Part shown: one piece after another, positions 8,070 through 17,003 of the stretch | Layout: each line of letters opens with the position of its first letter | Numbering within the stretch: the stretch's first letter is position 1 | Assembly (NCBI GenBank): GCA_964592375.1 | Contig: CAZQDP010000006.1 | Span: 1-53,999, forward strand | Reading direction: 5' to 3' | Source: CAZQDP01 sp964592375 | GTDB taxonomy: Bacteria; Bacillota; Clostridia; RUG12999 | DNA: 53,999 bases | Made by a program: the position numbers and the translations under genes | The notes under the pieces: model-generated | Told to the model about the DNA's origin: nothing | Databases searched by the model: none | What the model saw: the letters and a program-made list of their open reading frames with translations, nothing else

Positions 8070-9626
8070 ATGTCAAAAAAAGCAATCATCATAGGTGCAG
8101 GTCCGGCAGGACTGACGGCTGCATATTACCTACTCAAACAAACAGATATTATTCCCATTATTTTAGAAGAAAGCGGAGAAATCGGGGGGATATCACGTAC
8201 GGCGCAGTATAAGGGGAACCGTATAGACATAGGAGGACATCGGTTTTTTTCTAAAAATGATGATGTGATGAAGCTTTGGCAGACATTGATGCCTCTGCAA
8301 GGAGCCGCTTCAATAGATGATAAAAAATTAAAGCGTGAAAAACCAATGGCGCAGGGCGGACCGGATCCTGAGCAGGAGGATAGGGTGATGCTCATGCGCA
8401 CCCGTATTTCGCGCATCTTTTATTTGCGCAAATTTTTTGATTATCCCATTTCGTTTAAGCTGGAAACCTTTGCAAATATGGGGCTCTGGCGCACCTTGCA
8501 GGCCGGATTTGGATATATGTGGTCGGCTATTTTTAAACGCGAGGAAAAATCACTGCGGGATTTTATGATCAATCGATTTGGCACACCGCTTTATAAAATG
8601 TTTTTTGAAGATTACACGGAAAAAGTATGGGGCAGAAATCCGAAAGATATTGCGGCGGACTGGGGATCACAGCGAATCAAAGGGCTTTCCCTTTCCAAAG
8701 CAGTGCTCACCATGCTGAGAAAAACATTTGGCGGTGGCAAGGAGGATAAAAATATAGAAACCTCGCTTATTGACCAGTTTATTTATCCCAAAAAGGGCCC
8801 CGGTCAGTTATGGGAAATCATGGCGGATGAGGTAAGAAAAATGGGAGGCGTCATTCAAATGCACACCAAAGTGGTGGGGCTACATACGAAGGACGGGCAG
8901 GTCATTTCTGTAGATGCAATAGGGAAGAATGAAAATGAAAATATAATGGGAGATTTGTTTATTTCCACCATGCCCATCAAGGACTTAGTAGCTGGCATGC
9001 AACCGGAAGCACCTGCAACTATTCGAGAGATTACCTCAAAACTGCCATATCGTGATTTTATTACGGTTGGTCTTTTGGTCAGTGGACTTAAAATTAAAAA
9101 TCAGACCAAAACACCCACCATCGGCAATATTGTACCGGACTGTTGGATTTATATTCAAGAGCGGGACGTGAAACTGGGTAGATTACAAATTTTTAATAAC
9201 TGGTCGCCATATATGGTGAAAGACATAGAAAACACGGTGTGGATTGGCCTTGAATACTTTTGCAATGAGGGAGAACCTATGTGGGTTATGCCCGATGAGG
9301 AATTTATCCGTTTTGCTGCTGATGAGCTTGCAAAAATTGGGATTATTGCAAAAGAAGATGTCATAGATGGCGTTCGTATTAACGTGAAAAAAGCATATCC
9401 TGCTTATTTTGGCACTTACGAAAAATTTGATATGGCTCGTGCATATTTGGATGGGTTTGATAATTTATATTGTATCGGAAGAAACGGCCAACATAGATAC
9501 AACAATATGGATCATTCCATGCTCAGTGCCATGGAGGCTGTCAATGTTATTCTGTCGAATTCCAATGATAAGAGTAGCATATGGAATGTAAACACCGAAG
9601 AAGAATACCACGAAACAAAGAAATAA
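8070..9626 (+). CDS. FAD-dependent oxidoreductase, UDP-galactopyranose-mutase/amine-oxidase-like
   Basis: 518 residues from ATG 8070 with AGGAGG at 8056-8061. The N-terminal G-A-G-P-A-G motif (residues 9-14) is a Rossmann site for the FAD ADP moiety. The C-terminal Y-C-I-G-R-N-G-Q-H-R-Y-N-N-M-D block completes the flavin pocket, as in protoporphyrinogen-oxidase and UDP-galactopyranose-mutase relatives. The middle contains a long helical insertion. There is no transmembrane segment. Relatives are widespread beside glycosyltransferase and GtrA genes, but to my knowledge the reaction is not established; a redox or mutase step on an activated sugar is an inference. It lies between gtrA and the GT-C-like gene with short gaps. 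Confidence 0.75.
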   Translation: MSKKAIIIGAGPAGLTAAYYLLKQTDIIPIILEESGEIGGISRTAQYKGNRIDIGGHRFFSKNDDVMKLWQTLMPLQGAASIDDKKLKREKPMAQGGPDPEQEDRVMLMRTRISRIFYLRKFFDYPISFKLETFANMGLWRTLQAGFGYMWSAIFKREEKSLRDFMINRFGTPLYKMFFEDYTEKVWGRNPKDIAADWGSQRIKGLSLSKAVLTMLRKTFGGGKEDKNIETSLIDQFIYPKKGPGQLWEIMADEVRKMGGVIQMHTKVVGLHTKDGQVISVDAIGKNENENIMGDLFISTMPIKDLVAGMQPEAPATIREITSKLPYRDFITVGLLVSGLKIKNQTKTPTIGNIVPDCWIYIQERDVKLGRLQIFNNWSPYMVKDIENTVWIGLEYFCNEGEPMWVMPDEEFIRFAADELAKIGIIAKEDVIDGVRINVKKAYPAYFGTYEKFDMARAYLDGFDNLYCIGRNGQHRYNNMDHSMLSAMEAVNVILSNSNDKSSIWNVNTEEEYHETKK

Positions 9627-9644
9627 TTTGGGAGGTATTTTGAA

Positions 9645-11015
9645 GTGAATGGACAAAGTGCATATGCATATTCTATTATCTTTACTTTTTTTGTGCTTGC
9701 TGCCATTTTTATATGGGATATGTTTTTGGAAAGAAAAAAGGCAGCAGAGGGGATCCTACAGCCCGAAATAGAGGGGAATGGGAACCAAAGATATATTACT
9801 GAAATTTGCATTTTTATTGGCGCATTAATCGTTTTTTATCTTTTTAATCGTCATCAATTTATTGTTTATAACAATTATTCCTACTTTGCCGAAGCACTGC
9901 TGCATGGGAAGCTTTCTGTGCCCACTATGCCGCAATATTTAGAATCCATCGAGTTTAAAGGCTTCCGATATATGCATTTTGCACCCGGGCCGTCTTTGCT
10001 CTGCATTCCTTTTGTTGCCGTATTTGGAGTGGGTGGCTTTAATACTGCATATTTATGCATGGCTTTGGGAGCTGCCAATGCACTCTTTTTCTACAAGATA
10101 TTAGAAAACATGGGTCTTGGAAGCAGAAGGGAGCGTATTTGGCTTAGTGCATTCGCTGTGCTAGGTACGGTGCATTTCTTTTTAACTGCAGTAGCACATT
10201 CTTGGTTTTTGGGTCATGTGGCTACGCTATTCTTCCTTTTGATTGCAATGGTTTTTATTACAGTGCCAAATCCCAAGCATCAAGGCTTATATTCTTTTTA
10301 CAGTGGTTTGTTTTTTGGCTTGGCAGTGACCTGCAGAATATCAACAATCCTTGGCGTGGTGTTCTTTGCTGGATATATCATCATCCATCAAGAAAACCGC
10401 CTTAAAAATCTGTTATTTTTTGCGGGAGGCGCAGCCATACCCGGATTCTTTTACATACTTTACAATTATATCCGCTTTGGCACATTCATGGATTTGGGGT
10501 ATAATCTTACCTATATGAAAGATAAGCACAGGCCTGAATATGATACCATGCAAAGTCTTGCGCCTTCCGAGCAACTGGCCTATCTATATGATCTACAAAA
10601 GCGTTTTGGCGGTCCGCTGCAGCTGCAATATATGAAAACCAATCTGTATTCCATATTTCTTTTGAGTCCGAAATTTACTTCGGCATTTCCATATGTAATC
10701 CCGACGATGGCAGGCGTTTCCGTTACCTTTACTTCGCCGGCACTATATTTTGCCGTACTTTCAAATTGGAAAAAACCCCTCACTTACGTTTTGTGGGCCA
10801 CGGCCCTGCTTGCTGCTATTCCGTTTACACTAAACTATGGAAATGGCATGGCACAGTTTGGAATGCGTTACTCGATGGATTTTACGCCGTATCTACTTTT
10901 ACTGGCATGTGGGGGACTATTGCCGCTTAAATGGTATAAAAAAGCCATCATTTTATTGTGTATACTGCTCAATGCATGGGGGCCGCTATTTTGGAATAAT
11001 TTCTATATTCGATAA
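9645..11015 (+). CDS. Multi-pass membrane protein, probable GT-C type glycosyltransferase
   Basis: 456 residues from GTG 9645, with GGGAGG about nine bases upstream. An N-terminal anchor is followed by about ten more hydrophobic helices. A hydrophilic region of about 50 residues after the second helix (N-N-Y-S-Y-F-A-E-A onward) holds the kind of extracytoplasmic loop that carries catalytic acidic residues in GT-C enzymes. A second loop near residues 290-330 is charged and Tyr-rich. I see no exact family signature, so glycosyltransferase is inferred from topology and from the gtrA partner. It ends the operon; 82 bases separate it from purD. It could instead be a transporter or polymerase. Confidence 0.55.
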   Translation: MNGQSAYAYSIIFTFFVLAAIFIWDMFLERKKAAEGILQPEIEGNGNQRYITEICIFIGALIVFYLFNRHQFIVYNNYSYFAEALLHGKLSVPTMPQYLESIEFKGFRYMHFAPGPSLLCIPFVAVFGVGGFNTAYLCMALGAANALFFYKILENMGLGSRRERIWLSAFAVLGTVHFFLTAVAHSWFLGHVATLFFLLIAMVFITVPNPKHQGLYSFYSGLFFGLAVTCRISTILGVVFFAGYIIIHQENRLKNLLFFAGGAAIPGFFYILYNYIRFGTFMDLGYNLTYMKDKHRPEYDTMQSLAPSEQLAYLYDLQKRFGGPLQLQYMKTNLYSIFLLSPKFTSAFPYVIPTMAGVSVTFTSPALYFAVLSNWKKPLTYVLWATALLAAIPFTLNYGNGMAQFGMRYSMDFTPYLLLLACGGLLPLKWYKKAIILLCILLNAWGPLFWNNFYIR

Positions 11016-11097
11016 TAGAAAATGAAGAATGAAAGGCTGCCTACGCTTTTTCAGGCGTTCTTAGCTATCATGAAACAACAACGAAGGGATGAAATAC

Positions 11098-12360
11098 ATG
11101 AAGGTACTTATTGTGGGCGGTGGTGGGCGTGAACATGCCCTTGCGCTAAAAATAATGCAAAGCCCAAAAGTTGCACAAATCATTTGTGCACCAGGCAATG
11201 GAGGCATGGCTTCCATTGCAAAATGTGTGCCCATTCGTGCAACAGACATAGAAGGGATGCTTTCGCTTGCCAAAGAGGAAAAAGTAGATTTGGTTGTGAT
11301 TGCTCCTGACGATCCGCTTGTTATGGGAATGGCAGATGCATTTGAAGCGGCTGGAATGAAAGCCTTTGGCCCCAATGCCGCCGCCGCTGCCATTGAAGGC
11401 AGTAAAGTGATCGCAAAAGAGATTATGGAAAAATACCATATTCCAACAGCAGGATACCAAGTTTTTAAGGATGCAAAAGAGGCACTTGCTTATATTCAGG
11501 CACAAAATTCATATCCAACCGTGATAAAAGCAGAAGGGTTGGCGCTTGGTAAAGGCGTTGTACTGGCAAAGGATTATGCTGAGGCTGAGAAAGCAATTAC
11601 AGAAATGATGGTAGATAAAATTTTTGGCAATTCGGGTAGCAGAGTAGTCATTGAGGAATTTTTAACCGGCCCGGAGGTTTCTGTACTTGCATTTACAGAC
11701 GGCACAACTATAAAACCCATGGTTAGCGCACAGGATCACAAAAGAGCATTTGATGGGGATGAAGGTCCAAATACCGGCGGAATGGGCACGTTTTCTCCTT
11801 CGGAAAAGTATACAAAGCAAATAGAAGAGCAGTGCATGCGTGAGATTTTTATTCCCACCATAGAAGGCATGAAAAGCGAAGGCAGAACCTTTCGTGGCAC
11901 GCTGTTTTTTGGGCTGATGCTCACAGAAAACGGCCCGAAGGTCATTGAATATAACTGCCGATTTGGCGACCCTGAAACGCAAGTGGTGCTTCCAAGGCTT
12001 AAAACCGATATTGTAGAAATTATGCTATCCGTCATAGATGGTACACTGGCAGATATTGATATCCAGTGGGAGGACAATGCGGCGGTATGTGTCGTGGCGG
12101 CCTCGGGAGGATATCCCGGGCGTTATACTACAGGAAGAAAAATAGCAGGACTGGACACGGCACAGCAAATGGAGGATATTACGGTATACCATGCAGGAAC
12201 TGCTCTTTCGGGCGAAGATTATGTCACAGCGGGCGGACGGGTTTTGGGCGTTACTGCCACTGCGAAGACCATCTGGGAAGCCAGAGAGAGGGCTTATCAT
12301 GCAATAGAGCAGATTGCCTTTGAAGGAATGCATTACAGAAAAGACATTGGAATAAAGTGA
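11098..12360 (+). CDS. purD: Phosphoribosylamine-glycine ligase (GAR synthetase)
   Basis: 420 residues. Start ATG 11098 gives the family's usual beginning M-K-V-L-I-V-G-G-G-G-R-E-H-A and has AAGG at 11084-11087; ATG 11089 is the less likely alternative. The protein shows the N-terminal nucleotide-binding fold, a central ATP-grasp domain (around residues 100-330, with K-A-E-G-L-A-L-G-K-G-V and E-Y-N-C-R-F-G-D-P-E-T-Q) and the C-terminal domain. It joins 5-phosphoribosylamine to glycine with ATP in step two of purine synthesis, in the cytoplasm. No other pur gene is in the window, so it is detached from the usual pur cluster. It converges on the AraC gene with only two bases between stop codons. 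Confidence 0.95.
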   Translation: MKVLIVGGGGREHALALKIMQSPKVAQIICAPGNGGMASIAKCVPIRATDIEGMLSLAKEEKVDLVVIAPDDPLVMGMADAFEAAGMKAFGPNAAAAAIEGSKVIAKEIMEKYHIPTAGYQVFKDAKEALAYIQAQNSYPTVIKAEGLALGKGVVLAKDYAEAEKAITEMMVDKIFGNSGSRVVIEEFLTGPEVSVLAFTDGTTIKPMVSAQDHKRAFDGDEGPNTGGMGTFSPSEKYTKQIEEQCMREIFIPTIEGMKSEGRTFRGTLFFGLMLTENGPKVIEYNCRFGDPETQVVLPRLKTDIVEIMLSVIDGTLADIDIQWEDNAAVCVVAASGGYPGRYTTGRKIAGLDTAQQMEDITVYHAGTALSGEDYVTAGGRVLGVTATAKTIWEARERAYHAIEQIAFEGMHYRKDIGIK

Positions 12361-12362
12361 AG

Positions 12363-13322
12363 TTAAATATCCTTTTGATACTGCCTACGGTAATGCGCAG
12401 GAGTTTGCCCTACGGAGCGCTTAAAAACGTAATTAAAATAGGTGCTCGTCTCAAAACCGCAAGCAAAGGCAATCTCATACACGGGCATGGTGGTATACGC
12501 CAGCATCTCTTTCGCTTTACTAAGACGATAATGATTGATATAATTCCCTGGGGTAATGTTTAGCGAATGCACAAATATTTTGTGAAAATAGTTTGTGCTC
12601 ATATTGACATGCTCAGCAATAGCGGATACATCAATATCTTTGTTAAAATTGTTTTTAATATATTCCTTTGCTTTTATAATGGCCGGATAATGTGGAGAGC
12701 TTTCCTTGGACTGGCTTAAAACATCCTGCCCGTCAAGATACATTTGATAGATAAGCCTCATCAGCAATGACCGTGTTCTGATATCCGACACGACATTGTG
12801 ATTAATCTGCTCGTTTAGTATTCCTTGAAAAACATTGCAGTACCAATCAGGGGATGGCACCATGAAAAGCGGAGGAATACCATCCAGTACAGGATTGATA
12901 TACAGTGGCTGTGCAGGTTGGGGAACACCAAACTTGTACACAGTATCGGAAGGCTTTTTATCACCGGTAATGTCGATGACCATTGTATAGCAAATGGAAG
13001 GATAAACACCTTGAAGCGTTTGGCCGGGCCTACGAAAATTGATCATGCCGCTTTTGGTTTGATGAAACACATTGTCAATCACAATACCGCCCTTGCTAAA
13101 AACATAGTACTCTATTTCATAATCATACGCATATCGACCGCGAGACTTCGTATTCTGGGCAATTCCACTGCGATCGAAGTAGCTGATTTTAAGAAGCTTT
13201 GGTTTGATAAGTTCTGTTGGGAGATTTTCATTCACACACATCTTCTCCATTTCAAAATATTGTGAAGGGCATTGTCGTTCCTTCTTTCTAATGTGTTTTA
13301 TTTTATCATAGAATTTTGACAT
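12363..13322 (-). CDS. AraC-family transcriptional regulator
   Basis: 319 residues from ATG 13322. A TTG at 13328 extends the frame by two codons, and neither has a clear ribosome binding site; an ATG at 13250 is another option. The N-terminal ~200 residues resemble the cupin-like ligand domain of sugar-sensing AraC proteins. The C-terminal ~105 residues hold two helix-turn-helix motifs (I-D-V-S-A-I-A-E-H-V-N-M-S and M-P-V-Y-E-I-A-F-A-C-G-F) and end with the typical T-P-A-H-Y-R-R. It is divergently transcribed from the sulfatase gene across about 125 bases. Control of that gene, in response to a sugar ligand, is the likeliest role. Confidence 0.88.
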   Translation of the reverse strand: MSKFYDKIKHIRKKERQCPSQYFEMEKMCVNENLPTELIKPKLLKISYFDRSGIAQNTKSRGRYAYDYEIEYYVFSKGGIVIDNVFHQTKSGMINFRRPGQTLQGVYPSICYTMVIDITGDKKPSDTVYKFGVPQPAQPLYINPVLDGIPPLFMVPSPDWYCNVFQGILNEQINHNVVSDIRTRSLLMRLIYQMYLDGQDVLSQSKESSPHYPAIIKAKEYIKNNFNKDIDVSAIAEHVNMSTNYFHKIFVHSLNITPGNYINHYRLSKAKEMLAYTTMPVYEIAFACGFETSTYFNYVFKRSVGQTPAHYRRQYQKDI

Positions 13323-13340
13323 TTTCAATAGAATATTTTA

Positions 13341-13369
13341 TTTACTTTCTAAGGACGATTGGATATAAT
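13341..13369 (+). promoter_or_regulatory. Promoter of the sulfatase gene
   Basis: TTTACT (13341-13346), a 17-base spacer and TATAAT (13364-13369). Downstream, CGGAC (13410-13414) and GTCCG (13421-13425) form a short inverted repeat in the leader. The weak -35 suits activator dependence. Confidence 0.6.
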
Positions 13370-13447
13370 AAAAAATGGCAGTATGCAAGATATTTGCCAA
13401 TAAAAAATGCGGACGAGCATGTCCGAATGATGTAGGGAGACATTGAT

Positions 13448-14947
13448 ATGAATGTTGTCTTTTTATTATGCGATACGATGACAAGAGAAAAACTAACGGT
13501 TTATAATCATGGCAATGGTCCTTACGCATCTATTAAAACACCAAATATAGATAAATTGGCAAAAAGATGCGTAACATTTGACAATCATTATATGAATTCT
13601 GCGCCATGTATGCCGGCTAGAAGGGATTTATTTACCGGGCGCATTGAATTTCCTTGGCGTAGTTGGGGCCCAAGAGAGACTTTTGACCCCGATTGGTCTG
13701 TGGATACGAAGGATACCGAGATTTTTAGCTGTATGTTTACCGATCATGCGAACACCTTTGATGCAGGTGGAGAAAACTACCATCTTCACTTTGATTTGTA
13801 TCATTTTATCAGAGGGCATTACAATGATCACTGCAGCACAACGGATATACAATATACCGGCAAACCATCCTTTCTAAAACAGGTATATCGAAAAAATAGA
13901 GAAAGCATCAAAAATCCAGATGATACTTATGTGGCAAAAAATTTATCGGCCGCTGCAGAGTGGATTGATAACTATGCTACAACGCATATGCCGTTTTTTA
14001 TGTATATTGATGAATTTGATCCCCATTGGCCTTTGGATCCACCACCGCCATATAACGAGTTATACTTAAAAAATAAAGAGTTACTGGAATGTGGGTTTGA
14101 TGGATTTTACCACTCAGGCAGTGCAAAGGATTATTCAAGCGATGAAATAGAATGGCTCAGGGCACAAATGGCAGGAAAGCTGACCATGACAGATTTATAT
14201 ATCGGAAAACTGATGGATGCACTGGATCGGCAGGGTTTATGGGAAAATACTGCGTTTATTTTAACTTCTGATCATGGCGAATATATCGGAGAGTATGGGC
14301 TTATGAGCAAGGGAAGCGGCCCCAGTTATCCGATTTTTTCTAAAATTCCATTATTGATAAGCTACCCGGGTGCCTCCTGTAGCGGCAATAGAATGAATAA
14401 TCTTACCTGCGCTGTAGATATAAACGCTACTGTTCGAGATATACTCGGAATTGGTGTGCCAGATTGTAGTCATGGTGAGTCGTTACTGCCACTTCTAAGT
14501 GGCACCGGCAGTTTTCTTAGAGAGGAAGTGCTTTATGGCTGGTGGGGGAAAGGATTTTATTGGACTGATGGGCGATACCTGCTGTGCAAAGCACCCGAAA
14601 AGGACGGCCCACTGTATCAATATGGTACAAATCTTGGAGAAAAGCATATTGGACTAAAAAATCAATATTTTGATCGATACGAAAATGCACAAATGGGAAA
14701 ATTTTTACCTCATACGGATCGTCCGGTATATCGGGTGCCGTCAGATGGCATGGCATATTCTTCTAAAGATGCGGATTTTGATGCACTTTTTGATATGCAA
14801 CTCGATCCGCAATGCGAGCATAATCTTTATTTTGAGGATGTGGAACAGAGGGAAGCATGTACCCGAAGGCTCATCAAATATATGCACAAAATCGAGGTAC
14901 CGCACGAGCATTTTGAACGGTTAGGTCTTGTTCCCGAGTACAGATAG
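13448..14947 (+). CDS. Sulfatase (Cys-type, cytoplasmic)
   Basis: 499 residues from ATG 13448, with GGGAGA upstream. The sulfatase signature C-M-P-A-R is at residues 54-58; Cys54 would be converted to formylglycine, the catalytic aldehyde. Asp9 and the D-H-G motif in L-T-S-D-H-G-E-Y fit the metal site. The C-terminus has the normal sulfatase subdomain. No signal peptide or membrane segment is present, so it acts in the cytoplasm, probably removing sulfate from imported sugars or similar esters. An anaerobic sulfatase-maturing radical SAM enzyme would be needed; the radical SAM gene at 23836 does not look like one. The phosphonate monoester hydrolase branch of the superfamily is the main alternative. 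The divergent AraC gene is the likely regulator. Confidence 0.88.
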   Translation: MNVVFLLCDTMTREKLTVYNHGNGPYASIKTPNIDKLAKRCVTFDNHYMNSAPCMPARRDLFTGRIEFPWRSWGPRETFDPDWSVDTKDTEIFSCMFTDHANTFDAGGENYHLHFDLYHFIRGHYNDHCSTTDIQYTGKPSFLKQVYRKNRESIKNPDDTYVAKNLSAAAEWIDNYATTHMPFFMYIDEFDPHWPLDPPPPYNELYLKNKELLECGFDGFYHSGSAKDYSSDEIEWLRAQMAGKLTMTDLYIGKLMDALDRQGLWENTAFILTSDHGEYIGEYGLMSKGSGPSYPIFSKIPLLISYPGASCSGNRMNNLTCAVDINATVRDILGIGVPDCSHGESLLPLLSGTGSFLREEVLYGWWGKGFYWTDGRYLLCKAPEKDGPLYQYGTNLGEKHIGLKNQYFDRYENAQMGKFLPHTDRPVYRVPSDGMAYSSKDADFDALFDMQLDPQCEHNLYFEDVEQREACTRRLIKYMHKIEVPHEHFERLGLVPEYR

Positions 14948-14959
14948 AAATCATGAATG

Positions 14960-15002
14960 AAAGTGCCTGAGCAGATTATGGCTTGCTGCTGAGGCACTTT
15001 TT
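14960..15002. terminator. Terminator between converging sulfatase and antiporter genes
   Basis: Arms 14960-14974 and 14986-15000 pair over 15 positions with one mismatch. On the plus strand five T follow (14998-15002). The antiporter stop codon lies in the loop. The minus-strand U-tract is weak, so it mainly serves the sulfatase gene. Confidence 0.7.
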
Positions 15003-16151
15003 GTATATGCACTTCATGCCAATAGCCCCAAGGGGGGCGCTCACCACAATGGCAAGGATGGCGGCAATAAAAATGACATGAGCAGACAACATTGCAGAAG
15101 ATAGCACCATGGAACCAACGGTTGCCTGCACAGTGGCTTTTGGAATATTGGCCACCATGCAGAACAGCTTTTCCTTTTTCAGCAGATGCGTACCCATAAG
15201 GCTTATCCATACCCCTGCACTTCGGAAGAGTAGGCCGATAAAAAGAACGAGCAGTATTGCCCAACTCGGAGCAATAGAAGCCCTTGTATCTATCATGGCA
15301 CCCACTAAAACAAACAGCATAATCTCTGTTGGAATCCAGAGCTTTGAAAATTTTAACTGTACCTTGCTCACTAAATTCGGACACAGCATGCTGAGCCCGA
15401 TGCCCATGGCCATCACGCCAGTAAGGCCGGAGAGTGGAAAAGAAACAAATCCTTCGGCATAGCTTATGAGCAGAGCAGTACATAAAATAATCAGTGCTTT
15501 TACGGTATCTCTTAAATAAATACAGGAGAAAACCCATTTCAGCGCAAGCGTTACCACAATACCAAGAGCAGCGCCGCTTATCACCGATATAGGGATTGTT
15601 ATGAAGGAATTACCGGACAAGGAAATGCCTTGCGCGGCGCCAAAGAAAAGTTGAAAAAGCAAAAGCACCCATACGATATCCAGACCTGCACCGGTTGCAA
15701 GAAGCTGTGGAATACGATTATTTCTTCCATAGCCTCTTTTTGATAAATCAAGCATAAAAGGAATAACAATTGCAGGGGATACGGCAGATAAAACAGCGCC
15801 CAACACTGCAGCTTCCATCAGTGAAATGCCCATTAACCACGGGGCGAGCATGCATATCGCAAAAATTTCGAGTGCAGACGGAACAAGTCCCACCAAAACA
15901 GCCGGACGACCAATTTTTTGAAAATCGTCTAAATGCAAGGAAAGTCCTGCACGAATAAGAATAATAACCAACGCAAGCCGCCGAAGCTCGGAGGAATAGG
16001 CTAAAATGGACGAATCGATGAGGCCAAAGCAAAAAGGACCTAGCAAAACACCCACCAATAGCATTCCCAAAAGGCCGGGCAGATGCAAAGCGCGAAATAG
16101 ATAATCTGCCAAAAGTCCAAAGAGCAATATGAGTGCTAAGCTGATGAGCAT
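14976..16151 (-). CDS. Cation/proton antiporter (CPA family)
   Basis: 391 residues from ATG 16151, with AGAAGGTG upstream. About twelve hydrophobic segments cover the whole length, as in the Na+/H+ exchanger domain. The family pattern is seen in G-M-L-L-V-G-V-L-L-G-P near the start and in R-A-G-L-S-L after the third segment. It has no C-terminal TrkA-N or universal-stress domain, unlike KefB-type proteins. The role is exchange of Na+ or K+ for protons in the cytoplasmic membrane; the ion cannot be assigned. It is a single-gene unit with its own promoter, divergent from fapR, and no functional link to fatty-acid synthesis is evident. Confidence 0.85.
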   Translation of the reverse strand: MLISLALILLFGLLADYLFRALHLPGLLGMLLVGVLLGPFCFGLIDSSILAYSSELRRLALVIILIRAGLSLHLDDFQKIGRPAVLVGLVPSALEIFAICMLAPWLMGISLMEAAVLGAVLSAVSPAIVIPFMLDLSKRGYGRNNRIPQLLATGAGLDIVWVLLLFQLFFGAAQGISLSGNSFITIPISVISGAALGIVVTLALKWVFSCIYLRDTVKALIILCTALLISYAEGFVSFPLSGLTGVMAMGIGLSMLCPNLVSKVQLKFSKLWIPTEIMLFVLVGAMIDTRASIAPSWAILLVLFIGLLFRSAGVWISLMGTHLLKKEKLFCMVANIPKATVQATVGSMVLSSAMLSAHVIFIAAILAIVVSAPLGAIGMKCIYKKCLSSKP

Positions 16152-16224
16152 AACTATTCACCTTCTAAAATATATATCATTTGGTTTACATGTTTTCGGC
16201 ATTTAATCACAATATCTTGTGGGT

Positions 16225-16253
16225 AATATATCATAAAATCACCATATTGTCAA
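16225..16253 (-). promoter_or_regulatory. Sigma-A promoter of the antiporter gene
   Basis: Read on the minus strand: TTGACA (16253-16248), a 17-base spacer, TATATT (16230-16225). This is close to consensus and lies about 75 bases before the start codon. Confidence 0.75.
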
Positions 16254-16266
16254 TTTTTTTAAAAAA

Positions 16267-16313
16267 AGGACTTGATTTTTTTTAAAAAATATGTATAATT
16301 AAAATAAAGTCCT
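16267..16313 (+). promoter_or_regulatory. fapR operon promoter inside a long inverted repeat (candidate FapR operator)
   Basis: TTGATT (16272-16277), a 16-base spacer and TATAAT (16294-16299) form the promoter. It is flanked by AGGACTTGATTTT (16267-16279) and AAAATAAAGTCCT (16301-16313), an inverted repeat of 13 positions with one mismatch. FapR of Bacillus represses its own operon and is released by malonyl-CoA, so autoregulation here is likely. The arms do not obviously match the Bacillus operator, so the assignment is inferred from position. Confidence 0.55.
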
Positions 16314-16355
16314 ATTACCAAGTCATATAATTAAGTAATACAGGAAAGGATTATC

Positions 16356-16907
16356 ATGATGATAAGAAGTAGTAAAAAGCAAAAACGACATTTCATGCTA
16401 CGTGAACAATTGGATGAAAACCCTTTTCTAACAGATGAAGAATTGGCAGCTCATTTGGGTGTTAGTGTTCCTACTATTCGTTTGGATCGTATGGAGCTCA
16501 ATATTGCTGAGCTTAAAGAACGGGTGAAGAAAGTGGCCACAGATAAATATGTCAAAGGCCATTATGGACTCATAGGCGAGATTGTGGATATCATTCCCGG
16601 TAGGAGTGCAATTTCTGTATTGGATACTAGCGAGGAAATGGTTTGTGAAAAAACAGGCATTGTCTGGGCAAACCACATTTTTGCGGCAGCCGAAACCTTA
16701 GCGGCAGCGTTAGAGGTGGGCAGTATCAAAGTAGCCAATTTGAAATATAAAAAGCCTGTAAAAGCTGGAGAAAGATTGATTGCCAAGGCTGAAATCAAAA
16801 AAACCAGAGAGAATGATTTTATTATTTGGGTGTTTGTGTTCTCCAATATGGTAGAGGTATTCAGAGCAAAATTCAGCATATTGCCGCAGCAGAGCACTTT
16901 TGTATAA
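16356..16907 (+). CDS. fapR: Fatty-acid and phospholipid synthesis regulator FapR
   Basis: 183 residues from ATG 16356 (a second ATG follows at 16359) with AGGAAAGGA at 16342-16350. The N-terminal ~60 residues hold a helix-turn-helix (D-E-E-L-A-A-H-L-G-V-S-V-P-T-I-R). A linker helix leads to a hot-dog fold domain, about residues 70-180, which binds malonyl-CoA in this family. The domain order and length match Bacillus FapR. It represses fatty-acid and phospholipid genes until malonyl-CoA accumulates. It is first in the plsX-fab cluster, as in other Bacillota, and probably represses its own promoter through the inverted repeat just upstream. Confidence 0.93.
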   Translation: MMIRSSKKQKRHFMLREQLDENPFLTDEELAAHLGVSVPTIRLDRMELNIAELKERVKKVATDKYVKGHYGLIGEIVDIIPGRSAISVLDTSEEMVCEKTGIVWANHIFAAAETLAAALEVGSIKVANLKYKKPVKAGERLIAKAEIKKTRENDFIIWVFVFSNMVEVFRAKFSILPQQSTFV

Positions 16908-17003
16908 ATGATGACTAAGAATAGGAAACAGCATGAGTGCATTAATATTTGAGCTTTTATGCGAAATGCGCAGCTTGGCGCAGAGAAAGGAGTGACTTTT
17001 GGC

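Noticed and set aside
11016..11097. Purine riboswitch before purD
   Set aside because: The gap is only 82 bases and shows neither the conserved purine aptamer core nor a terminator.
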